Part shown: piece by piece, positions 41,883 to 51,748 of the stretch
Numbering within the stretch: the stretch's first letter is position 1
Layout: each line of letters starts with the position of its first letter
Assembly: GCF_000419585.1 (NCBI RefSeq)
Contig: NZ_ATTH01000001.1
Coordinates: 2,581,001-2,645,000, forward strand
Length of the DNA stretch: 64,000 nt
Direction of reading: 5' to 3'
DNA from: Salisaeta longa DSM 21114
Lineage (GTDB): Bacteria; Bacteroidota; Rhodothermia; Rhodothermales; Salinibacteraceae
The notes under the pieces: model-generated
The model's input: the letters and a program-made list of their open reading frames with translations, nothing else
What the model was told of the DNA's origin: nothing
Database searches by the model: none
Position numbers and translations under genes: made by a program

Positions 41883-42024
41883 GAACCTGTTTTAATGCAT
41901 GCCGCCGGGCTCCGCGCGCCCGGCATGTGTCCTGTGCGGAGCGGTGTTTACGCAGTGGAAAGTGCATCCTTGATCGGGCCTATGGCCCGTGCACGTATCT
42001 CACACAAACCGAACCCTTTTTACC

Positions 42025-42534
42025 ATGCGCTATCTCTCTACAGGTCTCTCGGTGCTTGCCGTCTTGCTTTTGCTGCTGCCGGCCTCCGCGACCGCCCAAA
42101 CAACGGTTGAGGTTGGGCCGCGCCTTGGCATTAGCCTGGGCGATGCCGCAGACATCGGGGGCGACATCTTCCTCGGTGCCGACGCGCGCATCAGCTCCGC
42201 CAGCTTGCCGGTGGTTATCAACCCGGCCTTCGACTACTACTTCGTCAGCACCGACGGCGTCAGCCTCTTCAATGTTAGCCTGAACGCGCTCTACGAGTTT
42301 ACGGGCAGCGACCAGGTCTTCACGCCGTACGCGGGCGGCGGGCTCGGCATTGTGCGCACCTCGTTCGATGCCGGCTCGTTTGGCACCGGCAGCGACACCG
42401 ACATCGGCCTGAACCTGGTGGGCGGCGCCAAATTCCAGACCGGCAGCCTGCAGCCGTTTGTGCAAGCCAAAGCCAAGGTGGGCGGCGACGTTTCGCTGTT
42501 CAACATCATGGGCGGGCTGCTCTTCCGGTTCTAG
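42025..42534 (+). CDS. Small outer-membrane beta-barrel protein
   Basis: The 169-residue protein has a signal peptide (LSVLAVLLLLLPASATAQ) followed by alternating strands: VEVGPRLGISLGDAADIGGDIFLGADAR, FDYYFV, FTPYAGGGLGIVR, FQTGSLQPFVQAKAKVG. It ends with the barrel terminus GGLLFRF. This fits a small eight-stranded outer-membrane barrel. The start is the ATG at 42025. Function is unknown. It is followed by a rho-independent terminator. Confidence 0.75.
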   Translation: MRYLSTGLSVLAVLLLLLPASATAQTTVEVGPRLGISLGDAADIGGDIFLGADARISSASLPVVINPAFDYYFVSTDGVSLFNVSLNALYEFTGSDQVFTPYAGGGLGIVRTSFDAGSFGTGSDTDIGLNLVGGAKFQTGSLQPFVQAKAKVGGDVSLFNIMGGLLFRF

Positions 42535-42618
42535 CGGGGCTGGTCCTCACCACGCCTCCCATTTTCAGGTAATCACTCGCGACGCCGCCAACGTCACGAG
42601 CGGTTCGTGAATGGGCCT

Positions 42619-42668
42619 GCCGTAGCTGTCACCTGCACCGTTGTGTAGGCGACGGCTGCGGCTTTTTT
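42619..42668 (+). terminator. Rho-independent terminator after the barrel protein gene
   Basis: The 12 bp arm at 42619-42630 pairs with 42651-42662 with two G-U pairs, and six T residues follow (42663-42668). Confidence 0.7.
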
Positions 42669-42791
42669 ATGGTTTGCGGCGCTCGTTGGCGCTCTTCTGC
42701 AAAATAATGCCGTAACTATTTGGAAATATGCCTCCTTCACCCTATCTTTCAAATCGTTCACCGATTCTCCACCACCTGCTTTTCCGTCTTT

Positions 42792-43589
42792 ATGTGGACC
42801 CGCTGTTGTTGCCTGGCAAGCACGCTTTTCCTTGCCGGCCTGCTCGTAGGGTGCGGCTCCGACGCGCCCGACGCCTCGGCCACGCCTGATGCCGCCTCCG
42901 CCCCCGACGCTTCCAACGCGGCGGCCGCGCCCCTCCCCGACTCCGTCAATGCCCTATCGCAGGCGGCCCAGGCCAACGGGTGGCGCCTGTTGTTCGACGG
43001 CACGTCGATGGCGCAATGGCGTGGGTTTACGCAGGATTCGATGCCCGACGATTGGACGATTGCCCGCGGGGCGATGCACTTTACCGGTGCGAACGACGAC
43101 GCGCCCGACGATATCATCACGCGTCAGATGTACGACCACTTCGATCTGCGGCTGGAATGGCGCATCTCGGAAGGCGGCAACAGCGGCATCATGTTCAACG
43201 TGCGCGAAGAGGGCTACGAGTGGCCGTGGCAAACCGGCCCCGAGATGCAGGTGCTCGACAACAAGCGGCATCCGAACGGCGAAAATCCCAAGACCACCGC
43301 CGGTGCCAACTATGCCCTCTACGCCCCGGCGCAAGACGTCACCAAGCCGGTGGGGCAGTGGAACGAAGCCCGCCTGGTGGTGCGCGGCGATACCGTGACG
43401 CACTACCTGAACGGCACCCAACTGGTGCGCTACGTCATTGGCAGCGAGGAGTGGACGCAGCGCGTGCAAAACAGCAAATTTGGCGAGATGCCGGGCTACG
43501 CTTCTTTCGATAGCGGCTACATTGCCCTGCAAGATCACGGCGATCCGGTGTGGTTTCGCGACATCAAGATTCGCACGCTGAACCCGTAA
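42792..43589 (+). CDS. DUF1080 lipoprotein, 3-keto-disaccharide hydrolase family
   Basis: This 265-residue lipoprotein has a lipobox (LLVGC, lipidated Cys near residue 21) and an Asp/Ala/Pro-rich linker. One DUF1080 domain follows: WRLLFDGTSMAQWRGF, DLRLEWRISEGGNSGIMFNV, WPWQTGPEMQVLDN and a terminal GDPVWFRDIKIR. The family has a concanavalin-like fold and includes enzymes that hydrolyse 3-keto-glycosides. It would act in the periplasm or at the outer membrane. An MFS transporter and oxidoreductase genes follow, which fits sugar oxidation and cleavage. Confidence 0.85.
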   Translation: MWTRCCCLASTLFLAGLLVGCGSDAPDASATPDAASAPDASNAAAAPLPDSVNALSQAAQANGWRLLFDGTSMAQWRGFTQDSMPDDWTIARGAMHFTGANDDAPDDIITRQMYDHFDLRLEWRISEGGNSGIMFNVREEGYEWPWQTGPEMQVLDNKRHPNGENPKTTAGANYALYAPAQDVTKPVGQWNEARLVVRGDTVTHYLNGTQLVRYVIGSEEWTQRVQNSKFGEMPGYASFDSGYIALQDHGDPVWFRDIKIRTLNP

Positions 43590-43623
43590 CCCGCAGCCCT
43601 TCTCGTGTGCAGCCCCTGGCTTT

Positions 43624-45165
43624 ATGAGCGCCCCGCTCCCCGACATCGACCGTAAGCGTTTATTCCTTGGCAGTTGCATAGCGCTCATCGCCACATCCGT
43701 GGCCTTTGCCACCGTGGGCGCGATCATGCTGGCCCTGAAGCGCGAATTCATCCTCACCAATGCGGAAGTGGGGTGGATTGGCGGGGCGGCGCTGTGGGGC
43801 TTTGCCGTGTCGCAGGTGGTGTTTGCGCCGCTTTGCGACACGCTGGGCATGCGCACGCTCTTGCGCCTGTCGTTTGTGGGCCACCTCGCGGGCACCGCCT
43901 GCATGATTGGCGCCACCGGCTTTGGGATGCTCTTTGCCGGCGCGCTCGTCATTGCGATGGCCAACGGGCTGGTAGAGGCGGCGTGTAATCCGCTGGTTGC
44001 CACCCTCTACCCCAACAACAAAGCCGTTAAGCTCAACCAATTTCACGTCTGGTTTCCGGGCGGTGTGGTGCTGGGTGGGGTCGGAAGTTTTGTGTTGGAC
44101 CAAGTGGGCCTCGGGGCGTGGGAGCTCAAACTGGGACTGATCCTCATTCCTACGGTGGTCTACGGCGTGCTGATGCTGCGCGCCTCGTTTCCGCCGACCG
44201 AGAACGTACAGGCTGGCGTGAGCACTGGCCAGATGTTTAAGGCCACGTTTGCCACGCCGCTGATGTGGCTGATGCTCTTTTGCATGGCGCTTACCGCCTC
44301 CACCGAGCTGGGCCCCAACCGATGGGTGCCCGCCGTGCTGGAGTCGGGCCTGAGCCAGGCCGCCGGGGGCTTTGTGGGCATCGGGGTGCTTGTGCTCGCC
44401 TGGATCAACGGCCTCATGGCGCTCATGCGCTACAACTCGGATAAGATCGTGGGCCGCTTTTCGCCCACGCTGGTGCTCCTGGCGTCATCCGTCGTCGCCA
44501 CCGGCGGGCTCCTCTGGCTGAGCTACGCCGACACGGCCCTCATGGCCTTCGGCTCGGCAACGGTGTTTGCGCTGGGCGTCGCGTATTTTTGGCCCACCAT
44601 GCTCGGCTTTGTCAACGAGCGCATGCCGCGTACCGGCGCCCTGGGGCTGGGCCTGATGGGCGCGGTGGGCATGGCCGTTGTGGGCCTCGTCACCGCTCCG
44701 CAAATGGGCGGCATCGCCGACGAATACGCCCACGAACGGCTGCCCGAGGCGCGCGTGGTGGACGTTTTGCAAACGGTGCGCGCTACGTATCCGGCCCTCA
44801 CCGCCGACGTGCCCAGCGGCTTCACGGGCGACCTCGAACGCGCAATCACGACGGCCCAAAAGGCCCTTGCCGCCCACCAGCAAAGCGGCGCGCTGCCGCA
44901 GGGCACCACCGCCAACGCACTGCGCGCCGTGGTGGATAGTAAAGCCGCCGTGGAGTCTACCACCAACGCCACCGCGCAGGCCCTGCCCGACCGGGCTGCA
45001 GGCCTGCTGGGGCCGGCCGACAACTACGGCGGACGCATGTCCTTTCGCTACATCGTGCCCTTTACGGCCCTCCTCATCCTCATTTTTGGCGGCCTCTACC
45101 TGCGCGACCGGCGGCGCGGGGGCTACGAAGTCGAATCCCTTGCCGCCACCTCCGATGCCTCTTAA
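43624..45165 (+). CDS. MFS transporter, probable sugar permease
   Basis: This 513-residue major facilitator protein has twelve hydrophobic segments. A family-like loop MRTLLRLSFVGHLAG lies between helices 2 and 3. An unusual ~110-residue soluble insert (about 370-480, rich in Ala, Thr and Asp) lies before the last helix. Related proteins in Bacteroidota sugar clusters import glucosides or their keto derivatives. The position between DUF1080 and the GMC dehydrogenase subunits supports a sugar substrate. Confidence 0.8.
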   Translation: MSAPLPDIDRKRLFLGSCIALIATSVAFATVGAIMLALKREFILTNAEVGWIGGAALWGFAVSQVVFAPLCDTLGMRTLLRLSFVGHLAGTACMIGATGFGMLFAGALVIAMANGLVEAACNPLVATLYPNNKAVKLNQFHVWFPGGVVLGGVGSFVLDQVGLGAWELKLGLILIPTVVYGVLMLRASFPPTENVQAGVSTGQMFKATFATPLMWLMLFCMALTASTELGPNRWVPAVLESGLSQAAGGFVGIGVLVLAWINGLMALMRYNSDKIVGRFSPTLVLLASSVVATGGLLWLSYADTALMAFGSATVFALGVAYFWPTMLGFVNERMPRTGALGLGLMGAVGMAVVGLVTAPQMGGIADEYAHERLPEARVVDVLQTVRATYPALTADVPSGFTGDLERAITTAQKALAAHQQSGALPQGTTANALRAVVDSKAAVESTTNATAQALPDRAAGLLGPADNYGGRMSFRYIVPFTALLILIFGGLYLRDRRRGGYEVESLAATSDAS

Positions 45166-45188
45166 CGTCTGACCTTAGCTTTTGGCTT

Positions 45189-45782
45189 ATGGCTTCCTCC
45201 GCTAACATCTCGCGCCGCGAGGCGCTCAAGCGCACCGCCCTCCTCGTGGGCGGGCTCGTCTCGGCGCCTGTGTGGAGCAGCGCCCTCACCGGCTGTGCGC
45301 CCACCAGCGACGGGCCGCTCGTCCTCTTGTCCGAGGCGCAGTTTGAGCTCGTGGCGCCCATGACCGACATCATCATTCCGCCGACGGACACGCCTGGGGC
45401 CCGCGCGGCCGGCGTGCCGCGGTTCATCGATCGCATGGTGGGCGACAGCTTTTTGGCGAAGGATCGGAAGCGCTTCATGGACGGTCTGCAAGCGTTCGGC
45501 GCACAAGTGCGCGCCGCGCACCAACGCCCGTTTGCTGAACTCTCGCGTGCGCTGCAGACGGCCGCCGTGGCCACCCTCGACGACGACACCTTTGGCCCCG
45601 ATGCGCCGCCGCCCGATCCCGAGGCGCCCTCCTTCTTCCGCATGTTCAAAGAGCTCACCCTCGTGGGCTACTACACCTCCGAAGTGGGCGCCACCCAGGA
45701 GCTACGCCTCAACATCGTGCCGGGCTACTACGACGGCAACGTGCCCTTTGCCGACATCGGGCGCGCCTGGTCGCAAGATTAA
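45189..45782 (+). CDS. Gluconate 2-dehydrogenase subunit 3-like protein
   Basis: This 197-residue protein has a twin-arginine signal (SRREALKRTALLVGG) and a DUF1329/gluconate-2-dehydrogenase-subunit-3-type domain. Visible parts are FELVAPMTDIIIPPTDTPGARAAGVPRFIDRMV and ELTLVGYYTSEVGATQELRLNIVPG. It is the small partner of a GMC-type dehydrogenase and likely carries it through the Tat system. The oxidoreductase gene follows 37 bp downstream. Confidence 0.85.
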   Translation: MASSANISRREALKRTALLVGGLVSAPVWSSALTGCAPTSDGPLVLLSEAQFELVAPMTDIIIPPTDTPGARAAGVPRFIDRMVGDSFLAKDRKRFMDGLQAFGAQVRAAHQRPFAELSRALQTAAVATLDDDTFGPDAPPPDPEAPSFFRMFKELTLVGYYTSEVGATQELRLNIVPGYYDGNVPFADIGRAWSQD

Positions 45783-45819
45783 CCGCCGGTCTCTTTCTGT
45801 CTTTCCTTTGCAGTGTGTT

Positions 45820-47535
45820 ATGCCTTACGTACAATCGTCTGATCGCAGCAATCACTACGACGCCATCGTCGTGGGCTCGGGCATCTCGGGCGGGTGGGCC
45901 GCCAAGGAGCTCACCGAGCGCGGCCTGCAAACCCTTGTGCTAGAGCGCGGGCCCGACGTGCAGCACGGCGACTACCCCACCGAGCACAAGGCCCCGTGGG
46001 AGATGCCCTACAACGGCCAGGGCAACAAACAACAGATGAAAGAGGAGCAGCCGCGCCAGTCGATGGCAGGGCCGGTGAATCCGTACAACAACCACTTCTT
46101 CGTTAACGACACCCAGCACCCGTACACCTTCGACGAAGACACCCCGTTTTTGTGGATCCGCGGGTACCAGAAGGGCGGGCGCTCGCTTACGTGGGGCCGC
46201 CAAACGTACCGGTGGAGTCCGATGGACTTTCGCGCCAATGCGGAGGAGGGCGTGGCCGTCGATTGGCCCATACGCTACGATGATGTAGCGCCCTGGTACA
46301 GCTACGTGGAGCGCTACGCAGGCATTACCGGCCGGGAGGAAAACCTGCCGCAACTGCCCGACAGCGAGTTTTTGCCGCCCATGGCCATGAACGTGGTGGA
46401 GAAAGACCTGCGCTCGCGCATCGAGGAGAACTTTCCGGAGCGCACCATGACCATCGGGCGCGCGGCTATTCTCACCGAGCCGAAGCCCGAGCAGGGACGT
46501 CAGGCGTGCCACTTTTGCGGACCCTGCGACCGGGGCTGCAGCGTGGGGGCCTACTTCTCCAGCCAGAGCAGCACGCTGCCCGCGGCCCGCAAAACCGGCC
46601 GCATGACCATGCAATGCAACAGCATTGTGCACAGCGTGCTGTACGACGACGCCACCGGCCGGGCCACCGGCGTGCGCGTCATCGACCGGGAGACCAAAGC
46701 GGAGCGCACCTATACCGCCGACGTCATTTTCTTGTGCGCTTCGGCGCTGGGCAGCACCAAGATCTTGCTCAACTCGACCTCGCAGGCGTTTCCCAACGGC
46801 CTGGCCAACAGCAGCGGCACGCTGGGCAAGTTTATCATGGACCACCACTTTAAAGTGGGCGCCGTGGGCACCATGCCGGGCTACGACGACACCTACTACT
46901 ACGGCAACCGGCCCAACGGCATCTACGTGCCGCGCTTTCGGAACCTGCCGGGCGGCGGCGACGCCGTCGACTTTTTGCGGGGCTACGGCTACCAGGGCGG
47001 CGCATACCGCGAGAGCTGGGGCCGCGCGCTCAACGAAGAGGGCATCGGGGCGGGCCTCAAAGACCGCATCCGCGAGCCGGGGCCGTGGAAGATGATGTTC
47101 TACGGCTTTGGGGAAATACTGCCGTACGAGGACAACTACGTGACGCTCGATGAAAGCACTACCGACCCGTGGGGCATGCCGGCGCTACGGATGCACGTGA
47201 CCCTGGGCGAAAATGAGCGCCGCATGCGCGAGGACATGAAAGCGGCGGCAGCCGAGATGCTTGATGCAGCGGGTGCTACCGACATCACAGTGTTCGAAGA
47301 TCGGTACTGGCCCGGTGAGGGCATCCACGAGATGGGCGGCGCCCGCATGGGCCGCGATCCCCAAACGTCTGTCCTCAACGCCCACAATCAGGCGCACGAC
47401 GTGCCGAATCTTTTCGTTACCGACGGCGCCTGCATGACCAGCGCCGCCTGCCAAAACCCCTCGCTTACGTACATGGCCCTCACCGCGCGGGCCGCGGAAT
47501 ACGCCGTGCGTCAGCTGGAAAACGGCACCCTGTAG
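45820..47535 (+). CDS. GMC oxidoreductase, large dehydrogenase subunit
   Basis: This 571-residue FAD enzyme has the nucleotide-binding motif IVVGSGISGGWAAKELTERG near residue 16. A Cys-rich CHFCGPCDRGCS segment near 228-240 is typical of gluconate-dehydrogenase-type members. The C-terminal GMC domain reads HEMGGARMG, FVTDGACM and CQNPSLTYMAL. It lacks its own signal peptide and probably travels with the Tat-exported small subunit. It would oxidise a glycoside at C3 or a sugar C1/C2. The frame extends further upstream only through the preceding gene. Confidence 0.88.
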   Translation: MPYVQSSDRSNHYDAIVVGSGISGGWAAKELTERGLQTLVLERGPDVQHGDYPTEHKAPWEMPYNGQGNKQQMKEEQPRQSMAGPVNPYNNHFFVNDTQHPYTFDEDTPFLWIRGYQKGGRSLTWGRQTYRWSPMDFRANAEEGVAVDWPIRYDDVAPWYSYVERYAGITGREENLPQLPDSEFLPPMAMNVVEKDLRSRIEENFPERTMTIGRAAILTEPKPEQGRQACHFCGPCDRGCSVGAYFSSQSSTLPAARKTGRMTMQCNSIVHSVLYDDATGRATGVRVIDRETKAERTYTADVIFLCASALGSTKILLNSTSQAFPNGLANSSGTLGKFIMDHHFKVGAVGTMPGYDDTYYYGNRPNGIYVPRFRNLPGGGDAVDFLRGYGYQGGAYRESWGRALNEEGIGAGLKDRIREPGPWKMMFYGFGEILPYEDNYVTLDESTTDPWGMPALRMHVTLGENERRMREDMKAAAAEMLDAAGATDITVFEDRYWPGEGIHEMGGARMGRDPQTSVLNAHNQAHDVPNLFVTDGACMTSAACQNPSLTYMALTARAAEYAVRQLENGTL

Positions 47536-47581
47536 TACGGTAGGCCGCCTTGTTCTTCTCACTCACACCCAACATTGCCGC

Positions 47582-48466
47582 ATGAACCGACGCTCCTTCC
47601 TACAGCTTGCGGCGAGCCTCACGGGCGGGTCGGCCGTCGCCGCGCTCACCGCCTGCACCGCCGATCCCAAGCCGTCCGCTGCGTCTTCTGCCGTAGCCGA
47701 TACGACCAGCGCGCGGGCCGCGGCCATTCGTCCCATTGGCGTGCAGCTGTACACGGTGCGCACGCTCCTGGCCAACGACTTTGTAGGCACCATCGAGCAG
47801 CTGGCCGGCATGGGCTACCAAACCCTCGAGTTTGCCGGCTACTACGATCAGTCGTCGGCCGGGGTCGGGGCACTGCTCAAGCGGTTGCAGCTTGCAGCCC
47901 CCTCGGCCCATTGCATGCCCGCCGACATCCGCGAGCGCCCGCAAGCCCTCATCGACCGGGCCCAGGCCCTGGGCCACCGCTACCTCGTGTGTGCGTATCT
48001 GCAGGAGAAGGATCGCGGCTCGCTCGACGCCTACCGCCGCATCGCCGAGCTGCTCAACACGTTTGGGCAACGCTGCGCCGACGCCGGCGTGCAGCTGGCC
48101 TATCACAACCACGACTTTGAGTTTGCCGCGCTCGACGGCACCGTGCCCTATGACCTCTTGCTATCGGCCACCGAAGACGATCTGGTGCAGATGGAGGCGG
48201 ATGTGTATTGGATGCATGCCGCGGACGTCGATCCGGTGGCCTATTTTCGGAAGTACCCCGGGCGCTTTCCGCTCTGGCACCTCAAAGATCGCACCGCTAG
48301 CGGTGCCATGGCGCCGGTCGGGGAGGGCACCATTGACTTTGGGGCGCTCTTTTCTCATGCTACCACGGCCGGATTGCAGTACGGCTTTGTGGAGCACGAC
48401 AATCCCAGCGATCCGCTGGCCTCGCTGCGCGCCAGCATGCAACATCTGCAAGGCCTCTTGCCCTAA
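47582..48466 (+). CDS. Exported sugar isomerase/epimerase-like TIM barrel protein
   Basis: This 294-residue xylose-isomerase-like TIM barrel protein begins MNRRSFLQLAASL, a Tat-like signal, and has a lipobox-like ALTAC. The barrel shows PIGVQLYTVR, YQTLEFAGYY, LAYHNHDFEF and a final GFVEHDNP, with His and Glu metal ligands. It is therefore a periplasmic lipoprotein. Related DUF1080-linked proteins isomerise or cleave 3-keto sugars. It follows the GMC gene by 46 bp. Confidence 0.8.
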   Translation: MNRRSFLQLAASLTGGSAVAALTACTADPKPSAASSAVADTTSARAAAIRPIGVQLYTVRTLLANDFVGTIEQLAGMGYQTLEFAGYYDQSSAGVGALLKRLQLAAPSAHCMPADIRERPQALIDRAQALGHRYLVCAYLQEKDRGSLDAYRRIAELLNTFGQRCADAGVQLAYHNHDFEFAALDGTVPYDLLLSATEDDLVQMEADVYWMHAADVDPVAYFRKYPGRFPLWHLKDRTASGAMAPVGEGTIDFGALFSHATTAGLQYGFVEHDNPSDPLASLRASMQHLQGLLP

Positions 48467-48534
48467 GCACTCGCTGTTTTGGGCGCGCCTAGGCAGCGCC
48501 GTTTCGCTTTTCGCCACCAACCTCCCGCAACGTC

Positions 48535-49704
48535 ATGGCCCTTCATCGTCCGATTCGGTACGGCATGGTGGGCGGCGGCCCCGGCGCTTTTATTGGCGCC
48601 GTGCACCGCGCCGCCGCCGCGCTCGACGGCGCACTCGACCTCGTAGCTGGGGCGTTCTCGTCCGATCCCGAAAAGTCGAAGACCCAGGGCGCGGCGCTGC
48701 ACCTCGACCCGGCGCGCGTCTACGCCTCGTACGAGGAGATGGCCGCGCGCGAAGCGGCCCTGCCCCGCGAGCAGCGCATCGACGCGGTGTCTATCGTAAC
48801 GCCCAACTTCTTGCACTACGACGTGGCCCGCGCGTTCATCGAGGCGGGCATCCACGTGATCTGCGACAAGCCGCTCACCACCACCCTTGCAGACGCCGAG
48901 GCGCTGTGTGAGCTCGTTGCCGCGCACGACGTGGTGTTCGCGCTAACGCACACCTATGCCGGGTATCCGCTGGTGAAGCAGGCCCGCGCGATGGTTGCCG
49001 ATGGTGCCCTGGGCACGCTGCGCAAGGTTGTCGTTGCGTACCCCCAGGGCTGGCTGAGCGCCCCGGCGGCCGCGGATGACAAGCAGGCCGACTGGCGCAC
49101 CGACCCGCAGCGCGCGGGGGCCGGCGCCCTGGGCGACATTGGCACGCACGCCGAACACCTGGTGCGCTACGTCACCGGTCTAGACATGACCCGCCTGTGT
49201 GCCGATGTGGGCACCGTGGTGGAGGGTCGGGCGGTAGACGACGACGTGAACATGCTGGTGCGCTACACGAACGACGTGCGGGGCGTCCTCTATTGCTCGC
49301 AAGTCAGCCAGGGCGAGGAGAACAACCTGCGGATGCGCGTCTATGGCACCACCGGGTCGCTCGACTGGCGCCAGGAAGATCCGCACCGCCTGGTGGTGCG
49401 CCGCAACGGACAGCCCCACCAGGTGTACACCCACGGCAGCGAATACCTCGCGGCCGCCGCGCAGCACTACACCCGCCTGCCGGCCGGCCACCCCGAGGGC
49501 TTCATCGAGGCCTTCGCCAACATCTACCGCAGCGCCGCCCGCACCATTGGCGCGCGCATCGCGGGCACCACGGTCGATCCGCTCGATCATGACTTTCCAA
49601 CGGTGCAGGATGGCGCCATCGGCGTCCACTTTATCGAAACGGCACTCAAAAGCGGTCGCCAAGACGCCTGGGTGGATGCCCGCTACACGCCGCCTGCGCC
49701 GTAA
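48535..49704 (+). CDS. Gfo/Idh/MocA family oxidoreductase
   Basis: This 389-residue NAD(P)-dependent sugar dehydrogenase has an N-terminal Rossmann domain ([20 protein letters not shown]), then the EKPLTTT-like motif [14 protein letters not shown] (catalytic Lys). The second domain contains [19 protein letters not shown]. It would interconvert a hydroxyl and keto group on a sugar, consistent with 3-keto-glycoside chemistry. It is cytoplasmic and sits between two isomerase-type genes. Confidence 0.88.
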   Translation: MALHRPIRYGMVGGGPGAFIGAVHRAAAALDGALDLVAGAFSSDPEKSKTQGAALHLDPARVYASYEEMAAREAALPREQRIDAVSIVTPNFLHYDVARAFIEAGIHVICDKPLTTTLADAEALCELVAAHDVVFALTHTYAGYPLVKQARAMVADGALGTLRKVVVAYPQGWLSAPAAADDKQADWRTDPQRAGAGALGDIGTHAEHLVRYVTGLDMTRLCADVGTVVEGRAVDDDVNMLVRYTNDVRGVLYCSQVSQGEENNLRMRVYGTTGSLDWRQEDPHRLVVRRNGQPHQVYTHGSEYLAAAAQHYTRLPAGHPEGFIEAFANIYRSAARTIGARIAGTTVDPLDHDFPTVQDGAIGVHFIETALKSGRQDAWVDARYTPPAP

Positions 49705-49730
49705 CGCACGCTCTGCTAAGCATTCCCGCC

Positions 49731-50741
49731 ATGCCTATGCCTCGCCCCGTCACCCTGTTTACCGGTCAGTGGACCGACCTTTCGTTTGACACCATCCTCG
49801 ACCACGTGCCCCGCTGGGGCTACGACGGCATCGAGATGGCCTGTGCCGTCGACCACTTCGATGTGCGGCGCGCCGCAAGCGACGATGGCTACGTGCAAAG
49901 CGTCCGCGACGCCCTTGCCGCGCACGACCTGAAGGTGTGGGCCATCAGCAATCACCTGGTGGGGCAAGCCGTGTGCGACCGGGTCGACGCGCGCCATCAG
50001 GCCATCTTGCCTGCGCGCGTGTGGGGCGACGGCGACCCCGCCGGCGTTACGGTACGCGCCATCGAGGAGATGAAAGCCACTGCGCACGCGGCCAGGGCCC
50101 TGGGCGTAGACACCGTCACCGGCTTTACGGGCTCCAGCATCTGGCACCTCTTCTATGCCTTCCCCCCCATTTCCCCTGAACATATTGACGCCGGCTTTCG
50201 GGATTTTGCCGACCGGTGGGCGCCCATCCTGGACGTATTTGACAAAGCCGGCGTGCGCTTTGCGCTGGAGGTTCATCCCACCGAAATTGCATTTGATGGC
50301 GCCTCGGCGCAGCGCGCCCTTGAAGCCGTCGACCATCATCCGGCGTTTGGGTTCAACTACGACCCGAGCCACTTCGCCTATCAGCGCGCCGACTACCTCG
50401 ACTTCATCGACACGCACGCCGCCCGCATCTTTCACGTCCACATGAAGGACGTATGGTGGGCCGACGGGCCGCGCACGGCGGGCGTCTTTGGCGGCCATCT
50501 GCCGTTTGGGCACGAGGATCGGTACTGGGACTTCCGCTCCATTGGCCGGGGCAAGGTGCGGTTTGAGGAGATCATGCGCCGCCTCAACCGCATCGGCTAC
50601 GACGGCCCGCTCTCCATTGAGTGGGAAGACGCCGGGATGGACCGCGCCCACGGGGCCGAAGAGGCCTGCAAGCGGGTGCGTGCCCTCGACTTCCCGCCGT
50701 CCGATCGCGCCTTCGATGCGGCCTTCGAGGAGGGAGCGTAA
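49731..50741 (+). CDS. Sugar phosphate isomerase/epimerase family protein
   Basis: This 336-residue cytoplasmic TIM barrel has metal-binding segments: [52 protein letters not shown] and HVHMKDVWW, ending with [10 protein letters not shown]. These supply the Glu, Asp and His ligands of the xylose-isomerase fold. It follows the Gfo/Idh/MocA gene by 26 bp and closes the sugar cluster. The substrate is unknown. Confidence 0.85.
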   Translation: MPMPRPVTLFTGQWTDLSFDTILDHVPRWGYDGIEMACAVDHFDVRRAASDDGYVQSVRDALAAHDLKVWAISNHLVGQAVCDRVDARHQAILPARVWGDGDPAGVTVRAIEEMKATAHAARALGVDTVTGFTGSSIWHLFYAFPPISPEHIDAGFRDFADRWAPILDVFDKAGVRFALEVHPTEIAFDGASAQRALEAVDHHPAFGFNYDPSHFAYQRADYLDFIDTHAARIFHVHMKDVWWADGPRTAGVFGGHLPFGHEDRYWDFRSIGRGKVRFEEIMRRLNRIGYDGPLSIEWEDAGMDRAHGAEEACKRVRALDFPPSDRAFDAAFEEGA

Positions 50742-50756
50742 GACGCGCCGCCGCGC

Positions 50757-51248
50757 TCAGCCGTCCAGATGAATCACGTCGGCCTGGGCCGGTGCTCCGT
50801 TGGTCAGCCGGAGCCGCACGCACGTCTTTTCCTGGTGGAAGCCCTGGCGGCCCGCCGCGCCGGGGTTCACGAACAGGAGATTGCCCAGCGACGGCACGCG
50901 CTCAACCTGCAGGATGTGGCTGTGCCCGCAGATGAACACGTCGGGCGGATCCTGCGCCAGCCAGTCGTCAACGCGCCGCTGCCAGCGGCCCGGCCGCCCG
51001 GCAATGTGCGTCATGGCAACATCGACGCCCGCGCACGTCCGGCGCACGCGCTCCTCGCAGCGATGGCGGATGTCCCAGCCGTCCACGTTGCCGAACACCG
51101 CCGTAACGGGCGCAATCGTTTCGAGGGCATCCAGAATCGACAGGTCGCCGATGTCGCCCGCATGAAAGATGTGATCGACGCCGGCGAGGTCGTCGAGCAG
51201 CGCCGGGTGCAGGTAGCCGTGCGTGTCGGAGACAATGCCTAAGGTCAT
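50757..51248 (-). CDS. YfcE-type metallophosphoesterase
   Basis: This 163-residue phosphodiesterase has the ordered metal motifs SDTHG (7-11), HAGDIGD, GNVDG, a THI segment and GHSH. It is a calcineurin-like enzyme of the YfcE/MJ0936 group with broad phosphodiester substrates. Its start overlaps the tadA stop by 4 bp (ATGA), so the two are translationally coupled. Confidence 0.9.
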   Translation of the reverse strand: MTLGIVSDTHGYLHPALLDDLAGVDHIFHAGDIGDLSILDALETIAPVTAVFGNVDGWDIRHRCEERVRRTCAGVDVAMTHIAGRPGRWQRRVDDWLAQDPPDVFICGHSHILQVERVPSLGNLLFVNPGAAGRQGFHQEKTCVRLRLTNGAPAQADVIHLDG

Positions 51249-51706
51249 TCGGTGGCGGAGCGGCGGTGACGGAAAAAGGCGCGGAGCAGGTCGGCCGCGC
51301 GATCGCTCAACACGCCCTCAATGACCTCCATGCTGTGGTTGAGCCGGTCGTCGGAGACGATGCTGTAGAGGGTGGAGGCAGCCCCGGCCTTTGCGTCGCG
51401 CGCGCCGAAGACGAGGCGCTGCAGCCGTGCATTGACCAGCGCGCCGGCGCACATGGGGCAGGGCTCTAACGTCACGTAGAGCGTGCAGTCGGTGAGGAAT
51501 TTAGTGCCCAGCGTATCGCAGGCCGCGGTGATGGCAATCACCTCGGCGTGGGCGGTGGGGTCTTGCAGGCGCTCCACCCGGTTGTGGCCGCGGCCCACCA
51601 CGCGCCCGCCGCGCACCACCACCGCGCCCACAGGCACCTCATCGGCCTCGTAGGCCCGCTCGGCTTCGCGAAAGGCTTGCTGCATCCAACGACGGTGGGT
51701 ATCCAT
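51245..51706 (-). CDS. tadA: tRNA-specific adenosine deaminase TadA
   Basis: This 153-residue enzyme converts A34 to inosine in tRNA-Arg(ACG). The zinc site is HAE (His53, Glu55) with PCPMC (Cys83, Cys86). The start is the ATG giving MDTHRRWMQQAF, which matches the family; an open frame eight codons longer precedes it. It is followed, with a 4 bp overlap, by the phosphoesterase gene. Confidence 0.93.
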   Translation of the reverse strand: MDTHRRWMQQAFREAERAYEADEVPVGAVVVRGGRVVGRGHNRVERLQDPTAHAEVIAITAACDTLGTKFLTDCTLYVTLEPCPMCAGALVNARLQRLVFGARDAKAGAASTLYSIVSDDRLNHSMEVIEGVLSDRAADLLRAFFRHRRSATE

Positions 51707-51748
51707 GAGGCGATTGAAGCTCACAAGCACACAAGCGATAGAGCTGCG

